Positions 31,001-42,995 of a stretch of DNA of 64,000 nucleotides are shown piece by piece (the first letter of the stretch is position 1; the number at the start of each line of letters is the position of its first letter). The DNA is from Muscardinus avellanarius. Taxonomy: Eukaryota > Chordata > Mammalia > Rodentia > Gliridae. The stretch covers positions 139,519,965 to 139,583,964 of the forward strand of contig OY726561.1 of assembly GCA_963383645.1 (NCBI GenBank), in the 5' to 3' direction. The position numbers were made by a program, and so were the translations under genes. The notes below the pieces were generated by a model, which did not search any database, was not told where the DNA came from, and saw only the letters and a program-made list of their open reading frames with translations.

Positions 31001-31600
31001 CTACCTTACTGAATGCGGTCCTGGCCTAGGTGGTGAAGCCAGGTGCTGTGTGTTTTATGTCTAAGTCTCAGAAGCATCCAATGGACCTCCTACCCCAGCC
31101 CAGATCTCAGTGAGTTGCCTCCTTGCAGCTCCCAGCTCCAGCCTCCAGCCCTGGCGGCTGGCACAGCCTCCGGGAGCTTCAAGTTCCTGGCGCACAAGAA
31201 AGCACTGAGCCTTTCTGTGACGGCTGAGGGCTGTGTGTCACCTCGGCTTGGCTGTGGGAGTCACTGCGTGCTCAGACACAAGCCTGGCTGTTGCTGTGAA
31301 GGGAGTGTGCACCTGTGATTCACATCTGCAAACAGCTGACTTGAGGCGAGGAGATGACCCTGGGTAACGCGGGCAGGCCTCGATCAATCAGGTGCAGGTC
31401 ACAAGAACCCAACCAGATTGGCTGGGGAAGGCTTCTGCCATGAGCTGGAACACAGAGTCCTATAGGGGTGTCCGGCTGGCCCACCTGCCCTAAAAGTATC
31501 ACAGTCGTCACCCTCTAGAGTCATGTGAGCTAGTTCCTTAAATACCACCATCCTTCCTGTAGGCTCTGCGACCCAGGAGAACCCTGGTTGATATCTTCTT
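31001..31600. other. Unique intergenic DNA
   Basis: Some 600 bp of unique sequence lacking a recognised gene or motif, followed by a (TTTA)n run at 31601-31626. Confidence 0.55.
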
Positions 31601-32215
31601 TTTCTTATTTATTTATTTATTTATTTAGTATTAGTATTAGTATTACGGTGCTGGGGATGGAACCCAGGGGCATTCTACCTTCAAGCTACATCGTCAGCCA
31701 TATATATGTATATATGTATATATATGTATGTATGTATATATATATATTTTAACTCTTTATTTTATTTTATTATTATTTTTTTTGCGGGTCTGGGGATGGA
31801 ACCCAGGGGCATTTGACCTCCGAGCTACACCCCCTGCCCTATTTTTTATTCTTTATTTTGAAACCGGGTCTCACTGAGTTGCAGAGGGCCTCACTAAGTA
31901 GTAGCTGAGGCTGTCCTTGAGCTGTGATCCTCCTGTCTCAGGCTCCCAAATGCTGGCTGTTATTAATTAATTAATTTTGCATTAATGGGGATTGAACCCA
32001 GGGGCATTCTACCTCTGAGTTATGATTCCAGTCCTTTTTTCTTCCTCCTCCTCCTCCTCTTCTTCTTCTTCTTTTTCTTCTTCTTCTTCTTCCTCTTCCT
32101 CTTCCTCTTCTTTGTGGTGCTGGGGATGGAACCCAGGACATTCTACCTCCGAGCTACACCCCAGCCTGATCTCACTGAATTGCAAAGGGCCTCACTAAGT
32201 AGCTGAGGCTGGCTG
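31601..32215 (-). repeat. Antisense SINE pieces with simple repeats
   Basis: An antisense ID tail (31640-31700) precedes an (AT)-rich palindromic tract (31697-31750). An antisense class A element follows (31780-31960), then an ID tail (31985-32035), a (TTC)n/(TCC)n polypyrimidine tract (32033-32113) and an ID-plus-B1 fragment (32114-32215). Confidence 0.8.
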
Positions 32216-33224
32216 GGGTCCCCCCCACTGCAAGCTAAGCCTTTTGAACCACAGACCGGGGATCAGTGGCAAAGAGGCCCGTGGGACCCACAGGAATGAG
32301 GGTAACGGGGGTTTGGGGACCCCTCTGGAGGATCCTGGTGGCGGCCGGGGTGGGAGGGCTGAACACACCATCCTCCAAATCACAGACAGGGCCACAAAGG
32401 CCATTAGGCTCAATGAAGGGGACCCTGAGAGCCAGTGAGAGACGGCCGGCCCGGCTCGGGCAGGTGACCGCGCCAGACCCAGCCTGGGGACCGGCGGGGG
32501 CGCAGCCACACGCTTACCCAACCTCATCCCGCTCCCTGCGTTGTGACACCCACAGCCAACGGCCACCCGCCCACGGAACCCCAGGGCCGTTGGGATTGCG
32601 CCTTCTTCCTCTGACCTGGGCGGGCTGGAGGGGCCAGCAGGGCCACGGACCCTCAGCACGTGCTCAGTGAAGGTTAGTGGAATGGATATGTGAGCTCATT
32701 AATGAATGCACTAGGTACGTCAACAAGGATTACCGGTGTATTGTTTTGTTTTTCTTTTTTTGCAGGGGGCTCCTCAGGCCCCAGACATCGGACGGTTTGT
32801 GGGCAGATTGTGTCAGCCAAGGGGAAGGTGTGGAAAGCTGGAAAGGGCAGCCGGTCCGGAAGGAGCCGGAAGGGGAGCCAGGGGACTAGAACAGGTCCCT
32901 GCTAACACATAGTTGTCTGAGTTCCTTCGGGAGCCTGAACTGGGAGGGCTGTGAGCACCCGTGTCCCAGCACCAGCCGCCGTCGATGCAGTAAGCTCCAC
33001 GTCCGTACCCTCCTCCTCAGCACCCCTCGGCGCTCCTCCTGGACAGGCCACCTCGGAGCCTCGCCATACACTTGTGGCAGGAGTTGACCCTAACCCTCAG
33101 GGTGAGCGGGATGGAGGTCGTGGGACAGACACCGGAGCCGGTGGCAAATCTTCATCTCAGACCCCAGCTCCTCTCCACCGCTCCCATAGCCTTCCCTGGC
33201 CAACATGGAAGAACAGGGCCCTGG
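32216..33224. other. Unique intergenic DNA (1 kb)
   Basis: Non-repetitive sequence, GC-rich in its first half. Short open frames occur on both strands but none shows a recognisable domain, splice structure or start context that would support a gene. Confidence 0.55.
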
Positions 33225-34185
33225 CAGCCCAGCATGGGGGCACAGGCCTATAATCCCAGTACTTGGGAGGTTGAGACAGGAGGATCGCTGGTTCAAGGCC
33301 AGCCTCAGCAACTTAACTGTTTCAAAACTTAAAAAATGGAAAGGGCTTGGGGTTTTAGCTCAGAGGTAGACTGCCCCTGGGTTCCATCCCCAGCACCAAC
33401 AATAAATAAGTCAGGCGTGGTGGTGCACGCTTGTAATTCCAGTACTTGGGAGGCTGAGACTGGAGGATTGCGGTTCGCGGACAGCCTCAGCTACTTAGTG
33501 AGGCCTCCACAACTTAGTGAGACCCTGTTTCAAAATTAAGAATAGAACTGGACGTGGTGGCGCACACTTGTAATCCCAGCATTGGAGAGGCTGAGACAGG
33601 AGGATCGCGGTTTGCAGACGGCCTCAGTGAATTACTGAGGCCCTTTGCACATCATTGAGACCTTGTTTCAAAATAAAGAATAAAAAATAGGGCTGGGGGT
33701 CTAGCTCAGAGGTACAATGCCCCTGGGTTCTATCCCTAAAACCACGAAAATAAATAAAAATTTAAAAATAAGAATTTAAAAATAAAAACCAGGCTTGGTG
33801 GCGCACGCTTGTAATCCCAGTACCTAGGAGGCTGAGACAGGAGGATTGCACAGGTTCGAAGCCAGCCTCAGCTACTTAGTTAGATTCTCAGCAATTTAGT
33901 GAGACCCTGTTTCAAAATAAAATATAAAATATGTCGAGGGTGTAGCCCAGAAGTAGAGGACCCTGGGTTCCATCCCCAGGACCACAAGATAAATAAATAA
34001 ATTAATTAAATAAAGAATAAAAAATAGAGCTGGAGTTTAGCTTGGAGGTAGGCATTAATGCCCTTGGGTTCCATCCCTAGTGCCACAAAAATAAATAAAT
34101 ATAAAAAATAAAAAATAAAAAAATAGGGCTGGAGGTTAGCTCGGATGTAGAATGCTCTTGGGTTCAATCCCTAGTTAAACACACA
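33225..34185 (+). repeat. Tandem + strand SINEs
   Basis: Consecutive + strand elements: 33225-33405, a B1 half at 33410-33545, class A at 33546-33755, class B at 33787-33990, and ID tails at 34022-34090 and 34125-34185. They are separated by A-rich linkers such as 'aaataaataaa'. Confidence 0.83.
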
Positions 34186-34844
34186 CACAAAAATTAACTA
34201 AATAAACAACTGGGCCCATGAGACAGGTGTGTGTGGCCGCCGCCTTGGCGGCAGGGGCTGGCCACACTGACCTCCGGGACCCCCTAGAGCAGTCTACAAA
34301 TAACAGGTCTCGGGCCCAGAAGATGGTTCCTGGGACCAAATAGCTAGCTAGGGCAGCTGCCCCGTGGTGTGCCCATGAGCTCCAGCTGGGTGGACGCTCT
34401 AGGAGCCACAGAAGGTCCTTGTTCCCGGAAGGCCTGGGGCTGCTCGCTCTCCTTCCCCGGCCCTCGGGCTCCCCGGCAGCCCCGGGAAGGCAGGGCAGGA
34501 GGGGCCGAGGCCGAGTCCCTCCAGACCTTGGGGAAAGTTCAGCTGGTTCGTGAATCCGATGGTGCAATCAGATCAGGGTCACCGTGCAGAGAGCCGTGGA
34601 GCCCTCGGCCTGAGAAAACAAACGTAAACACATTGAACGGGGGTGCTTCAGGGCGGCCAGATGTTTATTTGGTATTCTCGAGTGTTCCACGGTCAAGTTA
34701 GCAAAAGTACGTTATATAATTCACCTGGGCTGGACAAAGGTTTCATTTTTGTGGCGTTTGGCAGGTGCGTTTAGGGGCGTGGGTGGGGCAACCAATCAAG
34801 TGCGCCTCGTTTCCCACGCAGGGCTGACCACAGGATTGAGTCTC
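34186..34844. other. Unique intergenic DNA
   Basis: About 660 bp of unique DNA, some of it GC-rich; nothing recognised as a gene or site. Confidence 0.55.
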
Positions 34845-35350
34845 TTTTGTGTTTTTGGTCCTGGGGATTAAACCCAGAGACATTCTACCTCTAAGCTACG
34901 CCCCAGCCCGATTTTATTTCTTATTTGGAAACAGAGTCTCTTAAGTTGCTGAGAACCTCGCTAAGTTGCCTTGCTAAGAGCCATGCCCAGCTCCAGGGCT
35001 CCCTTCTAGAAGCCAAGTTCTCACAGAAGTCTGCAAGGCCCATGTACCTGTAATCCCAGCACTGGGGAGGCTGAGACAGGAGGATCACAGGTTCACGCCC
35101 AGCCTCAGCTACTTAGTAAGATCCTGTTTCCAAATAAAAGAATAAGTCCAGTGTGGTGGCACACCCTTGTAATCCTAGCATTTGGGAGGCTGAGACAGGA
35201 GGATCATGGTTCGTGGACAGCCTCAGATACTTAGTGAGGTCCTTAGCAACTCAGTGAGACCTGTTTCAAAATAAAGAATTAAAAGAAAATAGGGCTGGAG
35301 TGTAGCTCAGAGGTAGCATCCTTGGGTTCCATCCCCAGTGACACCAAAAA

Positions 35351-35385
<35 letters not shown>

Positions 35386-35770
35386 GCCTAGTGAGACTGT
35401 TTCAAAAGACAAAACAGAGCCGGGATGGCAGGTGGTGGTGGGTGGTACATGCTTGTAATCCCAGAATTCGGGAGGCTGAGACAGGAGGATCACACAGGAG
35501 ACGGGAGGCTGAGACTGTTCGAGGACAGTCTCAGCATGTAGTGAGACTCTCATCAGCCTGGAGAGACCCTGTGCCAAAATCAAAATAAAAACTGGGGCTG
35601 GAAGGGGTGTAGTTCAGAGGTAGAAAGCCCCTGAGTTCAATCTCTAGTATGGCACACACAAAAAGACAAAACAAAATAACAACAAAAATGACTGGGGTTA
35701 TAAACCCAAGATAGAATGCCCCTGAGTTCAATCTCCAGTAACAACAACAACAACAAAAAAAATTAAAGGA
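34845..35770. repeat. SINE block
   Basis: An antisense class B element (34845-34990), a + strand B1 half (35040-35145), a + strand class A element with a long A-tail (35147-35385), another + strand element with an internal duplication of 'gggaggctgaga' (35420-35665), and an ID tail (35690-35745). Confidence 0.8.
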
Positions 35771-36090
35771 AGGTTGCTTCCCTATAGGTTGGTGAGGAAA
35801 CTTCTCCCCTCCTCCCTGCCTTCTCCCAGGGCCCTTCCAGTGACCACAGCTCTCGCTGCCCCCTCCGCCCCCGCTTGCTCCCAAGGCCTTCTGCTTGCTG
35901 GGACCCTGTGACTACCCTGTGACTACCTTAACCCCTGTGAACTCCGGGAGGCCAGCACTGCGCCACCTTGCTGGGCACCTGGGCAGGCGGGCGGGGAGTG
36001 CCCTTAGATAGGTGGGCTGGAGTGGCCCTGGGCCCAGAGGAGCTCAGGCCCAGCAGTGGCCAGCCCACGGGAGGGGACAGACGAGGCTTT
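35771..36090. other. Unique intergenic DNA
   Basis: About 320 bp with no recognised feature; 'ctgtgactac' is repeated in tandem near 35907-35926. Confidence 0.5.
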
Positions 36091-36616
36091 TTTTTTTCTT
36101 TGCAGTAGTAGGGATGGAGCCTAGGGACATTCTACCTCTGATATATACCCCCAGCCCTATATTTCTCCTTTCTTTCTTTTTTTTCTTTCTTTACTTCTTT
36201 CTTTCTTTCTTCCTTGGTCTGGGGATGGAATCCAGGGGCATTTGACCTCCGAGCTATACCCCCAGCCCTATATTTTATTCTTTCTTTTTATTTTTGGTGG
36301 TACTGGGGATGGAACCCTTCTACCTCCAGGCTATACTCCCGGACCTATTTTTTTTTTTTTAATATATTTTACTTGGAAACAGGGTCTCTTAAGCCAGCGA
36401 GGCTGGCTTTGAACCTGCACAATCCTACTGTTTCTGCCTCCCAAGCACGGAGATTACAAGGGTGCGCCACCACACCCGGCTCTCTTTATTTTGAAACAGA
36501 GTCTCACTGAGTTGCAGAGGGCCTCACTAAGTAGCTGAGGCTGGACACGAACCTGTGATCCTCCTGTCTCAGCCTCTCAAGTACTGGATTACAAGCATGT
36601 GCCACCACATCTGGCT
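36091..36616 (-). repeat. Antisense SINEs, one nested
   Basis: An antisense ID tail (36091-36165) and a (TTTC)n run (about 36170-36212) precede a class A element in antisense. Its ID half (36213-36285) is separated from its B1 half (36482-36616) by an antisense class C element (about 36290-36481) inserted in the linker. Confidence 0.8.
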
Positions 36617-37172
36617 TCAGAGGGACTTTCTGGTCACAGGCCAGGTCCGTGCCCTAAGTATTACAGCCCTGGGGGAGCCAGGCGTAGGCCAGGGCAGTGG
36701 GGAGTGGCCCAGAGCGCTGAGCCTTATCAGGGCTGATCCCTGGAGCACTCCATGTTCCTGAGACAGCAGCCAGCGGTGCTCATGGACCCACTTCACCCAG
36801 CTTCTTACCATGACCCCGATGAGCTCACAGTGTCCTGGGGCAGAAACCAGAAAGTTCTGAGTTGGGCAGGAGCCGGGGCCAGGTCAGCCCTCCTCGCTGG
36901 CTCCAGCCCACCTGGCTGTGGTCCCGGTGGGCAGCTGAGGGGAAAGGCTTGGGCTGGGCGCTGGCTAAGTGTCTAGGAGTTGCCGGGAGGTTTGGGGACA
37001 GCACAGCTCCCCTCTGACCTACTCTCTGCAACTGGCCACCACCCCTACCCAAAGAGAGGCGGCCCGGCCAGCGGCCTGCAGGCACGTCCTCCTTAGCCTC
37101 GGTCTAGTGGCTTGCCATGGGGAAGCTTTGCACAATCAGCTCAGTTCCACCACTTAAAAATCTCCTCTACGT
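36617..37172. other. Unique intergenic DNA
   Basis: About 550 bp unique, without a recognised gene or site. Confidence 0.55.
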
Positions 37173-37827
37173 TGGGCGTGGTGGCGCACACTCGAAATCC
37201 CAGCATTCGGGAGGCTGAGACTGGAGGACTGCAGTTCGCGGACAGCCTCAGCTACTTAGTGAGGCCCTCTGTAACTTAGTGAGACCCTGTTTCAAAATAA
37301 AAGAATAAAAAAAGGGCAGGGGGTGTAGCTCGGTGGTCGAATGCCCCTGGGTTCCATCCCCAGACCCGCAATAAATAGATAAATAAATAAATAAATAAAT
37401 ATCTCCTCTACACTGGACGTGGTGACGCACACTTGTAATCCCAGTACTTGGGAGGCTGAGACAGGAAGATCCGGGTTTGTGACTACTTAGTGAGGACACT
37501 CCGAAAATTAGTGAGACCCTGTTTCAGAATAAATAATAAAAAATAGGGCTGGGGGTATAGCTCGGAGGTAGAATGCCCCTGGGTTCCGTTCCCATTGCCA
37601 CAAAACCAAAACAAAAACTCTTCTACACTGGCCATGGTGGCACACACTTGTAATCCTCGTACTTGGGAGGCTGAGACAGGAGGATCTCAGGTTCAAGGGG
37701 CAGCCTTTGAAACTTAGCAAGGTCCTCGGCAACTTAGCAAGACTCTATTTCAAACTAAAAAGTAAAAAGAGCTGGGGATATAGCTCAGTGGTAGAGTCTC
37801 CCTGGGTTCAATCCCCAGCACCACAAA
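37173..37827 (+). repeat. Three + strand SINEs
   Basis: A class A element with the 'agacccgc' end and (AAAT)n tail (37173-37400), a second element (37415-37600) and a third (37627-37827) whose ID half is closer to the canonical tRNA-like form ('agctcagtggtagagt'). Confidence 0.85.
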
Positions 37828-38345
37828 ACAGATAAAACCAACCTTTCCCTCGCTGGCACACCCAGTGCCCAGCACCCCACTGCTGCGGGACAGAGGTCAG
37901 GCTCCCCTGAATAGCACCTGTCCAGGGTCCTGCGATCTGTGAGGCTGAAGGACCTAGGCCTTGTGTTTGCTCCACAGATGGGGGGGTCCCTGAACCCACT
38001 GTCCTGTGACTCCAGCTTTCATTCTGGCCCCAGGGCAGGAAACCCCAGGACCCAGGGCGGGCTGGTGCCTGGCAGAAGCTGGGCCAGTCTGGTGGGGGAG
38101 GGAGGCAGGGCAAGGCCGGAGCTTGCCTGATGTTGGTCCAACCTTTCTTGGAACTAGTACAAGTTTGCACAAAGAGAGGTCATCGGAGTCCCCGAGTTCA
38201 CGTAGTATGACCAGGCACCAGCCGAGACACAAACCCCGGCAGCAGGGGCGGCTTGGGCTGATACTCTTCCTGGTCCCTTCCAGTTAGGATTACACAAGCC
38301 TGACTTCTAAGAAACTGGATCCAACGGAAACTTTTACCTTTATTC

Positions 38346-38351
<6 letters not shown>
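37828..38351. other. Unique intergenic DNA
   Basis: About 520 bp; unique and unassigned on both strands. Confidence 0.55.
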
Positions 38352-38398
<47 letters not shown>

Positions 38399-38905
38399 TG
38401 TGTGTGTGTGTGTGTGTGTGTTACTGGAGATAAAACACAGGAGCGTTCGACCTCCGAGCTACCCCCCCAGCCCTATATTTTGTTCTTTATTTTGAAACAG
38501 GGTCTCACTAAGTTGCAGAGGGCCTCACTCAGTAGCTGAGGCTGGCCATGAACCTGCAATCCTCCTGTCTCAGCCTCCCAAGGGCTGGGATTACGAGTGT
38601 GTGCCACCACGCCCCACACCTTATTCTACTTTGATGTCATTTGTATTTTTTAATGTATTTTGATGTATTTTGATGTCATTGTATTTTTGAATGTCATTTG
38701 ATGTCATTCACTATATTTTGGGGGGGCACTGGGGATTAAACCCAGAGGAATTTTACTTCTGAGCTATACTCCCAGCCCTATTTCATTCTGTACCTTGAAA
38801 TAGGGTTTCACTAAGTTATTACATTACGCCAGCCTCTCTAACCTGGGATCCTCCTGTCTTAGCCTCCCAAGTACTGGGATTTCAGGCTGGTACCACTGCA
38901 TGGCT
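38352..38905. repeat. (TC)n(GT)n array and antisense SINEs
   Basis: A compound (TC)n (38352-38395) and (GT)n (38395-38421) microsatellite runs into an antisense SINE (38422-38620). Short 'tgatgtcatttg' repeats follow (38640-38715) and then an antisense SINE (38720-38905). Confidence 0.85.
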
Positions 38906-39440
38906 TTAGACTTTTTTTGTTTTGTTTTTATGGCTAGAAATAATACTTATTTTCACAACTGGCTAATTATATCCTAAGAGGCAGCACAAGCTTATGTTCA
39001 AGCCGGGCGTGTTGACGCACGCTTGTCATCCCAGCATTTGGGAGGCTGAGACAGGAGGATCGCGGTTCACAGACAGCCTCAGCTCTTTAGTGAGGCCCTT
39101 TGCAACTCAATGATACCCTGTTTCAAAATAAAGAATAAAAAATAGGGCTGGAGGTATAACTCAGAGGTAGAATGCCCCTGGGTTCCATCCCTATCACCAC
39201 AAAAAAAAGAAAAGAAAAAAAAAAAAAAGAATCGACCCGGGTGTGGTGGGCCACGCTTGTAATTCTAACATTTGGGAGGCTGAGACAGGAGGATCGCACA
39301 GGTTCGGTGCCAGCCTCAGTTACTCAGTGAGGCTCTCAGCAACTCTGTGAGACCCCGCTTCCAAAAAGAAAGTCCCTGGGTTCCAGCCCCAGTACTGCAA
39401 AAAATAAAATAAAATAAAATAAAATAAAATAAAAATAAAG
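38906..39440 (+). repeat. Two + strand SINEs
   Basis: A class A element (39003-39200, A-tail to about 39229) and a shortened element (39238-39400) whose ID half is reduced to 'ccctgggttccagccccag', followed by an (AAAAT)n tail to about 39440. The stretch 38906-39002 is unassigned. Confidence 0.8.
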
Positions 39441-40915
39441 ATTAGGTTCAGGTAGGAACATTTGTACCAGGTTAGGGGCAGGTTCTCCCCTCAGGGATGC
39501 CTGGACCCAGCATGGACCAGGCACACAGGTGGAGGTGTGGGCCATGAGTTTGTGCTCGTGGGACGGGGCCCAGGAGAGTCTGGAGAGGCGGCCAGGGAGG
39601 AACAGGTGGGCGGCCGTCTGGCCTTATCCTAAGGCTGGGGGGCCGCAGACGGTCTTGAGTGAGGAGCACGTTTAGTCCCCGGGAGGCTGACGGGTGTGGT
39701 CATCCACCAGCGTCCTCCCCGCTAGGCCAGCCTGCTTCTCTGGAGCTCAGCTTCTCTGCACAGCCCTGGTCATGTGAGCAAAGTGTGCGCTGAGCCGACC
39801 TGACTCAGCGGTGAAGCCGAGCCCCGTGGCTCCTTGCAGCTGGGCTGAGCCATCCCGAGGGGCGGGGGAGCTGAGTCTACACCAGCAGGGCCCGCTACTG
39901 CCCCTCTCAACTGGAAAAGCCGTGTCTCTTCCATCTACATCTGGGGCGCCCATGTTGCTGTGGATTGCCAACTGATCCTTCGGTACCCCCCAGGTGCGGC
40001 TTCTGCTCCTCCTAGGACCCCCACCTGCCAACAGAGGCCTGCCCCCCCCCACCCGTGCGAGGCTGGGGCCCTGTGAGGATGCCCTAGCCAACCGGCTTGG
40101 TGGCTCCTTCCCCATCCCCGCATTTAGTCACTGCGGAGCAGGCGCAGGGGCTGGGGGTGGAACCCAGGGATGACATTTGACCTCCGAGCTCTACCCCCTG
40201 CCCTGTTTTTTATTCTTTACTTTGAAACAGGGTCTAAGTTACAGAGGGCCTCACTAAGTAGCTGAGGCTGTCCTTGAACCGCCATCCTCCATCCTCGGGT
40301 CTCAGCCTCCCGAATGCTGGGATTACCAGCGTGCGCCACCGCGCCCGGCTCCTTTGTGGCATTTCAATCTAAGTCTACTTACCGCTTCCACCGGATCCCT
40401 CCTCCCCATGCTCATGCTCGGAGCAGACCTTGGCCGGGAGGCTACCTACACCTGAACAGCCTCCCTTTCCTCTGTGTCCCACTCGTGGGCTAAGGCTCGG
40501 GTCTTCCTGGTCCTTTGAGCAGCTTTCCCCAAATACAGTACTTCTGGTCCCTTCTCTGGAGCGGAGCTGCAGCCCTGCCCCTGAGTCCCTGCGCAGCGTG
40601 GTGCCGTCCATCTTTTATCCCCAAACAGCAACTGCATCCTCATTTTGTGGAAGGGGCGGGTCGGGCCCAGTGGACGCTGGGACAGAGGCCAGGGCAAGGT
40701 CCCGAGATGGGGACATGGGGCGCACAGTCCTGTTCACGGAACCCAGAGAGGCGGCTGGAAGAGAGGGGCAAGCGGGGGCAGCAAGCCGGGCGCCATGGCT
40801 GGGGCAGGGAAGGCTGCCCCACGTGCTTCATATTAAGGGACCGCTCTGTACCAAGAGCTGAAGTCAATGAGCAGCCCCTCCACCTCTCCCTGCCCCCACT
40901 GCAGCAGAGGTAACA

Positions 40916-40916
<1 letters not shown>
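39441..40916. other. Unique intergenic DNA with one SINE
   Basis: Unique sequence at 39441-40141, an antisense class A SINE (40142-40350), then unique sequence to 40916. Open frames here (for example 40430-40861) lack any recognised domain. Confidence 0.55.
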
Positions 40917-40953
<37 letters not shown>

Positions 40954-40955
40954 TT
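40917..40955. repeat. (ATT)n microsatellite
   Basis: About 12 'att' units ending in a T run, immediately left of the LTR-like region. Confidence 0.93.
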
Positions 40956-40964
40956 TCTTTTTTG

Positions 40965-41620
40965 AGGTGTTACGGTGAAATATGTTACAGTGTGGGAATG
41001 TTATGGTTGTGGGGAAACTGTCCCCAGGAACCCCTGTTAGGGCCCCGGACACAATTTCCATCAAACCACAACAAAACCCAAAACACAGAAAAACCGAAAA
41101 AAACGCGGGTTCTTGTCCTGAGCTAAGGATAAGTATGCATAGCTCGGACACTTGCTGAAGATTTAAAGAAGTTTATTAAAAAGATAGAAATACAGAAGAT
41201 AGTTACAGCCCCATCCCAGAATGGCATGAGGGGGTGGTCCGAGCCAATTCACCACCCCAAGATACAGCACGTGGACCGGACTTTTTATACCCATGACCTC
41301 CATCTTGTTTACGTAATTCTGACCTAGTAAATGTCCCTGTAAAGTTCCTCCCCCAGCAAGGTGTGTCCTTTCAGGAAGGTCGACCCCCCCCTCCCATCAA
41401 GCTAGCTTATCTAATCTTGTAGATTTGTCTTTTAGACAGAGGAAGTCCTAGTTCCCCTCTCCTATTGACTTGCTAATTACCTTTAGCTAAGTCAATCTAA
41501 GTTTCAATAGCTGTTTGCTTTCTGACCCAAGCCAAGCCTTTCTCTCTCCAGGTCTGCCATTTTGACACAATTATTTCTGAAATACTTAATAATCAGAGCT
41601 TTCTCAAATCTTCCTAAGCC
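40965..41620 (-). mobile_element. Probable solo ERV LTR (- strand)
   Basis: A roughly 0.6-kb unit unlike the surrounding SINEs has LTR architecture on the - strand. A TATA box (TATAAAAAG, opposite 41281-41289) is followed about 105 bp later by a polyadenylation signal AATAAA (opposite 41172-41177) and then a T-rich stretch, which fits a U3-R-U5 order. No gag, pol or env coding sequence is adjacent, so it would be a solitary LTR. The exact edges and target-site duplication could not be fixed; the outer 50-100 bp are uncertain. Confidence 0.6.
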
Positions 41621-41639
41621 ATTCCCAATACTGGTACAT

Positions 41640-42541
41640 GAGGTACTGGGGATGGAACCCAGGGGCATTCTACCTCTTAGCCACACCCCCAGCCCTATTT
41701 TTTATTCTTTCTTTCTTTTTTATTTTTTGCGGTACTGAGCATGGAACTCTGGGGCATTGTACCTCTGAGCTACACCCCCAGCCCTATTTTTAGTCCTTTT
41801 TATTTTTTTGAAACAGGGTCTCACTGAGTTGCAAAGTGCCTGAGGCTGTCCGGGAAGCACGATTCTCAGGTCTCAGCCTCCCGAATGCTGGGATGACAAG
41901 TGTGCGCCACCACGCCCGGCCTTGAAAACCATTTTATGGAGGAATTCCTCTGAAGCTGGTAGATTCCCCATGTCAGTGATACCCATGGAGAACCCAGACA
42001 CTGGGTGAATCCAGGGGGCAGCAGTAGCCTTCAGTACAACTGAATACATCTAAGTGGGCACTAGCCAGGTGTGGTGGCACCGGCCCGGGAGCCTGGAACA
42101 AGCAAATCTCAGGTTTGAAGCTGTTCTTAGCAAATCTAGAGACCTTCAGCAACTTAATGAGATCCCACTGCAAAATGAAAAATAAAATAGGGCTGGCGGT
42201 CTGACTCAGAGGTAGGATACCTCTGAATTCAATCCCCAGTATCAAAATAGGGGGTGGGGGGCACCGAGTAATTTTTTTTCCTGAAAAAGGGGTGGTCAGC
42301 CAGGCGTGGTGGCGCAAGCTTGTAATCCCCGCACTTGGGAGGCGGAGACAGGAGGATCAAGCCAGCCAGCCGCGCCGGCTTAGGAGACCCTGTTTCCAAA
42401 TAAAAATGTATGAAATAGGTCTGGGAGTGTAACCCAGAAGTAGAAGGGTTTCCAGGAACCCCAGTACCACCAAAAAAAAAAAAAAAAAAGGTGGTGAGCC
42501 AGTAAGTTTGGGTATCTATGCTCTAAATTAAGTTTTCTACT

Positions 42542-42589
<48 letters not shown>

Positions 42590-42995
42590 GCAGGGATTGA
42601 ACCCAGTACCCTACCACTGAACTACACCCCCAACCCTCTTTTTTTTTTTTTTTTGTGGGTCTGGGAATGGAAACCAGAGGCATTTGGCCTCCCAGTTACA
42701 CCCCCTGTCCTATTTTTTATTCTTTACTTTGAAACAGGGTCTCACTGAGTTGCAAAGGGCCTCACTGAGTAGCTGAGGCTGTCTGGGAACCGCGATCCTC
42801 CCGTCTCAGCCCCCCCAGTGCTGGGATGACAAGCATGCCCACCACGCCCGGCAACCCGGCCCTCTTAATTTTTGGAACACTGTCTCCCGGAGTTGTCAAG
42901 GCCGGCCTGGAACGTGCGGTCCTCCTGCCTCGGGCTCTCAGTGCCGGGAGGACAGGCATGCGCTCTGCCAGCTATGCCAGCTCTGGCAGATCAGG
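41640..42995. repeat. SINE block with (GT)n
   Basis: An antisense ID tail (41640-41700), antisense class A element (41720-41922), + strand older SINE (42060-42250), + strand class C (42298-42475), a (GT)n array (42544-42587), antisense ID (42590-42640), antisense class A (42650-42855) and an antisense B1 half (42865-42965). The gap 41923-42059 is unassigned. Confidence 0.82.
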
